Positions 40,514 to 42,987 of a DNA stretch of 42,987 bases are shown here, in pieces. Position 1 is the first letter of the stretch; each line of letters starts with the position of its first letter. The translations under genes and the position numbers were made by a program. Source of the DNA: JAAYBG01 sp964411675 (lineage in GTDB: Bacteria > Bacillota_I > Bacilli_A > ML615J-28 > CAG-698); the NCBI GenBank assembly GCA_964411675.1, contig CAYPLR010000010.1:1-42987 (forward strand), read 5' to 3'. The notes beneath the pieces are model-generated. The model saw nothing but the letters and a program-made list of their open reading frames with translations, made no database searches and was not told the DNA's origin.

Positions 40514-42907
40514 ATGAGAGTTAAATTAGAATGGTTAAATGAGTTAGTCGATATATCGGACTTGACAGTAGAAGAGATTGTTGAAAAGATCAACCTATAC
40601 TCTACCGAAGTAGAAGGAATTGAGCGAGTGCTTTCAGGAACTAATCTAGTGATTGGTCATGTCTTACAACGAGAAGATCACCCGGATTCTGATCATTTAT
40701 CAGTATGTAAAGTAAACATCGGTAATGAAGTCATACAAATTGTTTGTGGAGCACCTAACGTAAAAGAAGGGCAGTATGTTATTGTTGCCCAAGTTGGAGC
40801 TATTTTACCAGGCGATTTAAAGATAAAAAAATCGAAAATCAGAGGAATCGAATCCAATGGTATGATTTGCTCACTTCAAGAATTAGGAATGGAGAGAAAA
40901 TATGTTCCCGAAGAATATCAAGAAGGAATATACTATTTTACTCATAAGGTGACTCCAGGGGACGATCCATTAAAAGAACTTAATTTTGCGGATGAAATTA
41001 TTGATTTATCAATTACACCTAATCGTGGGGATTTGATGAGTATGATAGGAGTAGCATTTGAAATAAGTGCTATCTTAAATCGACCTTTAAAGAATAAATT
41101 TTATGAAGTAATAGAGAAAACTAATAAGACAACAGAGGTTGTTCAAGTTAGTATCGATTCTGATTTATGCAGTTTATACAATGCAAAAGCATATAGAAAC
41201 GTGAAAATAAAGAAATCTCCAGAGTGGCTTACTTCTCGTCTAATCGCTTTTGGAGTAAGACCGATTAATAATGTGGTTGACATTACAAACTACATTCTGG
41301 CGTTATTTGGACAGCCTATACATGCCTTTGATAGCGATAAATTAGGAAAACATATAAAAGTTAGATTAGCAGAAAAAAACGAAAAAATTGTTACCTTAGA
41401 TAATATAGAACGAAATCTTCAAGAATCAGATTTGGTAATAACAGATGGCGTTACCCCTGTAGCTATTGCGGGTGTTATGGGTGGCCAAAGAACAGAAGTA
41501 ACGAATGATACTAAGAATATCATTTTAGAAGTAGCAATATTTGATCCAAGAGCAATACGAGCAACCTCACTAAAATTAGGGTTAAGAAGCGAAGCTTCCA
41601 TCAGATTTGAACGAGGTGTTGATACGAACAGAACAAAAGATGTGATTCAATATGCTTCTTATTTAATGGCAGAATTAGCTGACGCGGAAGTTCTAAGTGG
41701 TGTTGCTGTTGCTGGAAAAGAAACAATAGAAGATACTGTTATTGAAATCCATGAGAACGATATTAATAAACTTCTAGGAACAAAAATTACTCGAGAAGAA
41801 GTAATTGTAATTCTTCAAAAACTTAATTTCAAAGTAGAATGTAGAGATAATATTTTTGTGAGCGTACCGAATCGTCGAAGTGATGTTAAGATTAAAGCTG
41901 ATCTTGTTGAAGAAATCGGACGAATCTACGGCTATGACAAACTTAAAATTACATTACCAAAAACGTCATTAAAAGGTGGACGTACAAGTTATCAAAAAAA
42001 TCGTAACAAAATACGAAATGTACTTGTTGGCTTGGGACTAGAAGAAATCTACACTTACACCTTAATTGCAGAAGAAAAAAACAATGAATTTGTTTATAAC
42101 TATGGACAAGATAATAAACAAATTTCAATTTTGAATCCAATCAGTAATGAAAGAAAACACCTAAGAAAAGGACTTCTTCCTAGTATGATAGAAGTTGCCG
42201 CTTATAACTTTGCTCGTAAAATGGAGGATTTATCATTATTTGAAATTGGGAAAGTATATTATGATCAAGAAACCAATAAGGAAGAGGAAGTATTATCAAT
42301 CCTTATGGCAAATCATTATTCAGATACTTTATGGGAAGGTAAAAGCGAAGATGTTGATTTTTATGTAATGAAAGGAGTGATTGATACTGCGTTTGCTAGT
42401 TTAGATGTGAGTCTTGACTATCGACCTTTAGAAAAAGAAATTGCGCAAATGCACCCAAAAAGAACAGCTACAATCATTTCTAATGGTGAAAAAATTGGAT
42501 TTGTTGGTGAACTTCATCCAAAGTATGCGAAAGATAATAATTTAGAAAATGTTTATGTCGCAGAAATAAAAATAGATAAATTATTAAAGGCAAAAAAAGA
42601 AACTCCAGTATTTAACCAAATTACAAAAGTACCAAGTGTGGAACGAGATATTGCAATTGTAGTGAACAAAAATGTTTTAGCAGCAGACATCATTAATGTA
42701 ATAAAAAAGACAGATCGTAAAGGGTTAGAACAAGTGAAAATATTCGATTTATATGTTGGTAATAAGATTGGTGATGATGAAAAATCTATAGCTATTAAGA
42801 TGAAATTCACGTCATTTGAGCCATTAACAGATGATGTGATTAATGGAAAAGTGAATAAAGTAATTAAGGAATTATCAAAAGAATTTAATGCTCATTTAAG
42901 AGCATAA
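40514..42907 (+). CDS. pheT: Phenylalanyl-tRNA synthetase beta subunit
   Basis: 797 aa, normal length for the bacterial long form. In order: B1 domain MRVKLEWLNELVDI, EMAP/OB-like tRNA-binding domain at about 40-150 (HVLQREDHPDSDHLSVCKVN), B3/B4 editing domain (PINNVVDITNYILALFGQPIHAFD), B5, the class II-like core and the C-terminal anticodon-binding FDX-ACB domain (TKVPSVERDIAIVVN... to the end). The ATG follows AGGAGG. It is co-transcribed with pheS under the T-box. Confidence 0.97.
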   Translation: MRVKLEWLNELVDISDLTVEEIVEKINLYSTEVEGIERVLSGTNLVIGHVLQREDHPDSDHLSVCKVNIGNEVIQIVCGAPNVKEGQYVIVAQVGAILPGDLKIKKSKIRGIESNGMICSLQELGMERKYVPEEYQEGIYYFTHKVTPGDDPLKELNFADEIIDLSITPNRGDLMSMIGVAFEISAILNRPLKNKFYEVIEKTNKTTEVVQVSIDSDLCSLYNAKAYRNVKIKKSPEWLTSRLIAFGVRPINNVVDITNYILALFGQPIHAFDSDKLGKHIKVRLAEKNEKIVTLDNIERNLQESDLVITDGVTPVAIAGVMGGQRTEVTNDTKNIILEVAIFDPRAIRATSLKLGLRSEASIRFERGVDTNRTKDVIQYASYLMAELADAEVLSGVAVAGKETIEDTVIEIHENDINKLLGTKITREEVIVILQKLNFKVECRDNIFVSVPNRRSDVKIKADLVEEIGRIYGYDKLKITLPKTSLKGGRTSYQKNRNKIRNVLVGLGLEEIYTYTLIAEEKNNEFVYNYGQDNKQISILNPISNERKHLRKGLLPSMIEVAAYNFARKMEDLSLFEIGKVYYDQETNKEEEVLSILMANHYSDTLWEGKSEDVDFYVMKGVIDTAFASLDVSLDYRPLEKEIAQMHPKRTATIISNGEKIGFVGELHPKYAKDNNLENVYVAEIKIDKLLKAKKETPVFNQITKVPSVERDIAIVVNKNVLAADIINVIKKTDRKGLEQVKIFDLYVGNKIGDDEKSIAIKMKFTSFEPLTDDVINGKVNKVIKELSKEFNAHLRA

Positions 42908-42908
42908 G

Positions 42909-42935
42909 AAAAAAGCCATCTTATAAAAGATGGCT
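42909..42935. terminator. Hairpin after pheT
   Basis: Stem AGCCATCTT/AAGATGGCT with loop ATAA. The A-run on its left gives a proper T-tract only on the minus strand, so it may end an unseen minus-strand gene entering from the right as well as pheT. Confidence 0.6.
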
Positions 42936-42987
42936 CAGACTGTTGACAAAGCCCTTTTAAAAAAGGCTTTTCAAATAATAAAATCAA
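42936..42987. other. Right edge, no gene callable
   Basis: A second imperfect hairpin, AAAGCC...GGCTTT, lies at about 42948-42977. On the minus strand the sequence could encode the last codons of a gene ending near 42933 (reading ...K-R-A-L-S-T-V then TGA), but the window is too short to decide. Confidence 0.3.

Overview
The window comes from a low-GC Gram-positive (Firmicutes/Mollicutes-type) chromosome. It is very AT-rich and has CcpA, Spx, ClpP, RNase J, a RelQ-type synthetase and two T-box leaders. TGA is a normal stop (rimM, feoB, the RelQ gene and the 372-aa membrane protein all end on it), so this is not a TGA=Trp mycoplasma. The oversized OppA, the OppF insert, the BspA-type repeat lipoprotein and the Ig-like lipoproteins suggest a wall-less or host/organic-matter-associated lineage such as Acholeplasma/Izemoplasma or a relative. 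That placement is inference. No rRNA, tRNA, CRISPR array or phage was seen.

Layout. 1-6.1 kb: housekeeping genes rnjA, YhhN membrane protein, def, UPF0223, RsuA-type pseudouridine synthase, a zinc-ribbon membrane protein and a Gfo/Idh/MocA oxidoreductase. 6.1-14.7 kb: the ribosome/tRNA-maturation set rpsP-khpA ... rimM-trmD-(lipoprotein)-rplS, split by a 5.7-kb metal block (DtxR-type repressor, feoA-feoB-small Cys protein, CzrA-type repressor, zinc/cadmium P-type ATPase). rimM starts 2 nt after the ATPase gene. rplS has its own promoter and a folded leader that can hide its ribosome binding site. 14.8-18.5 kb: ccpA, tyrS with a T-box, trpS. 18.5-33.4 kb: the accessory, cell-surface region, with a 1087-aa Ig-like/DUF885 lipoprotein, a 1184-aa BspA-type leucine-rich lipoprotein and a five-gene oligopeptide ABC transporter (oppABCDF) whose OppA, OppC and OppF carry extra domains. 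Paired CcpA-type operators (cre) lie upstream of the DUF885 gene and of oppA. 33.4-38.5 kb: DUF3899 protein, spx, two unrecognised membrane proteins, CYTH protein, RelQ-type synthetase and NAD kinase, recalling the spx...yjbK-yjbM-ppnK neighbourhood of Bacillus. 38.5-42.9 kb: clpP, then T-box-controlled pheS-pheT.

How the genes may work together: the DUF885 lipoprotein (peptidase-like) and the oligopeptide transporter look like a peptide-scavenging set, probably tuned by carbon status through the CcpA homologue encoded in the window. The metal block pairs iron import under a DtxR-type regulator with zinc export under a CzrA-type regulator. The genome is compact: six minus-strand genes take their TAA stop from the edge of the T-tract of a hairpin shared with the convergent plus-strand gene. 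All functional statements rest on reading motifs by eye; no database search was possible.
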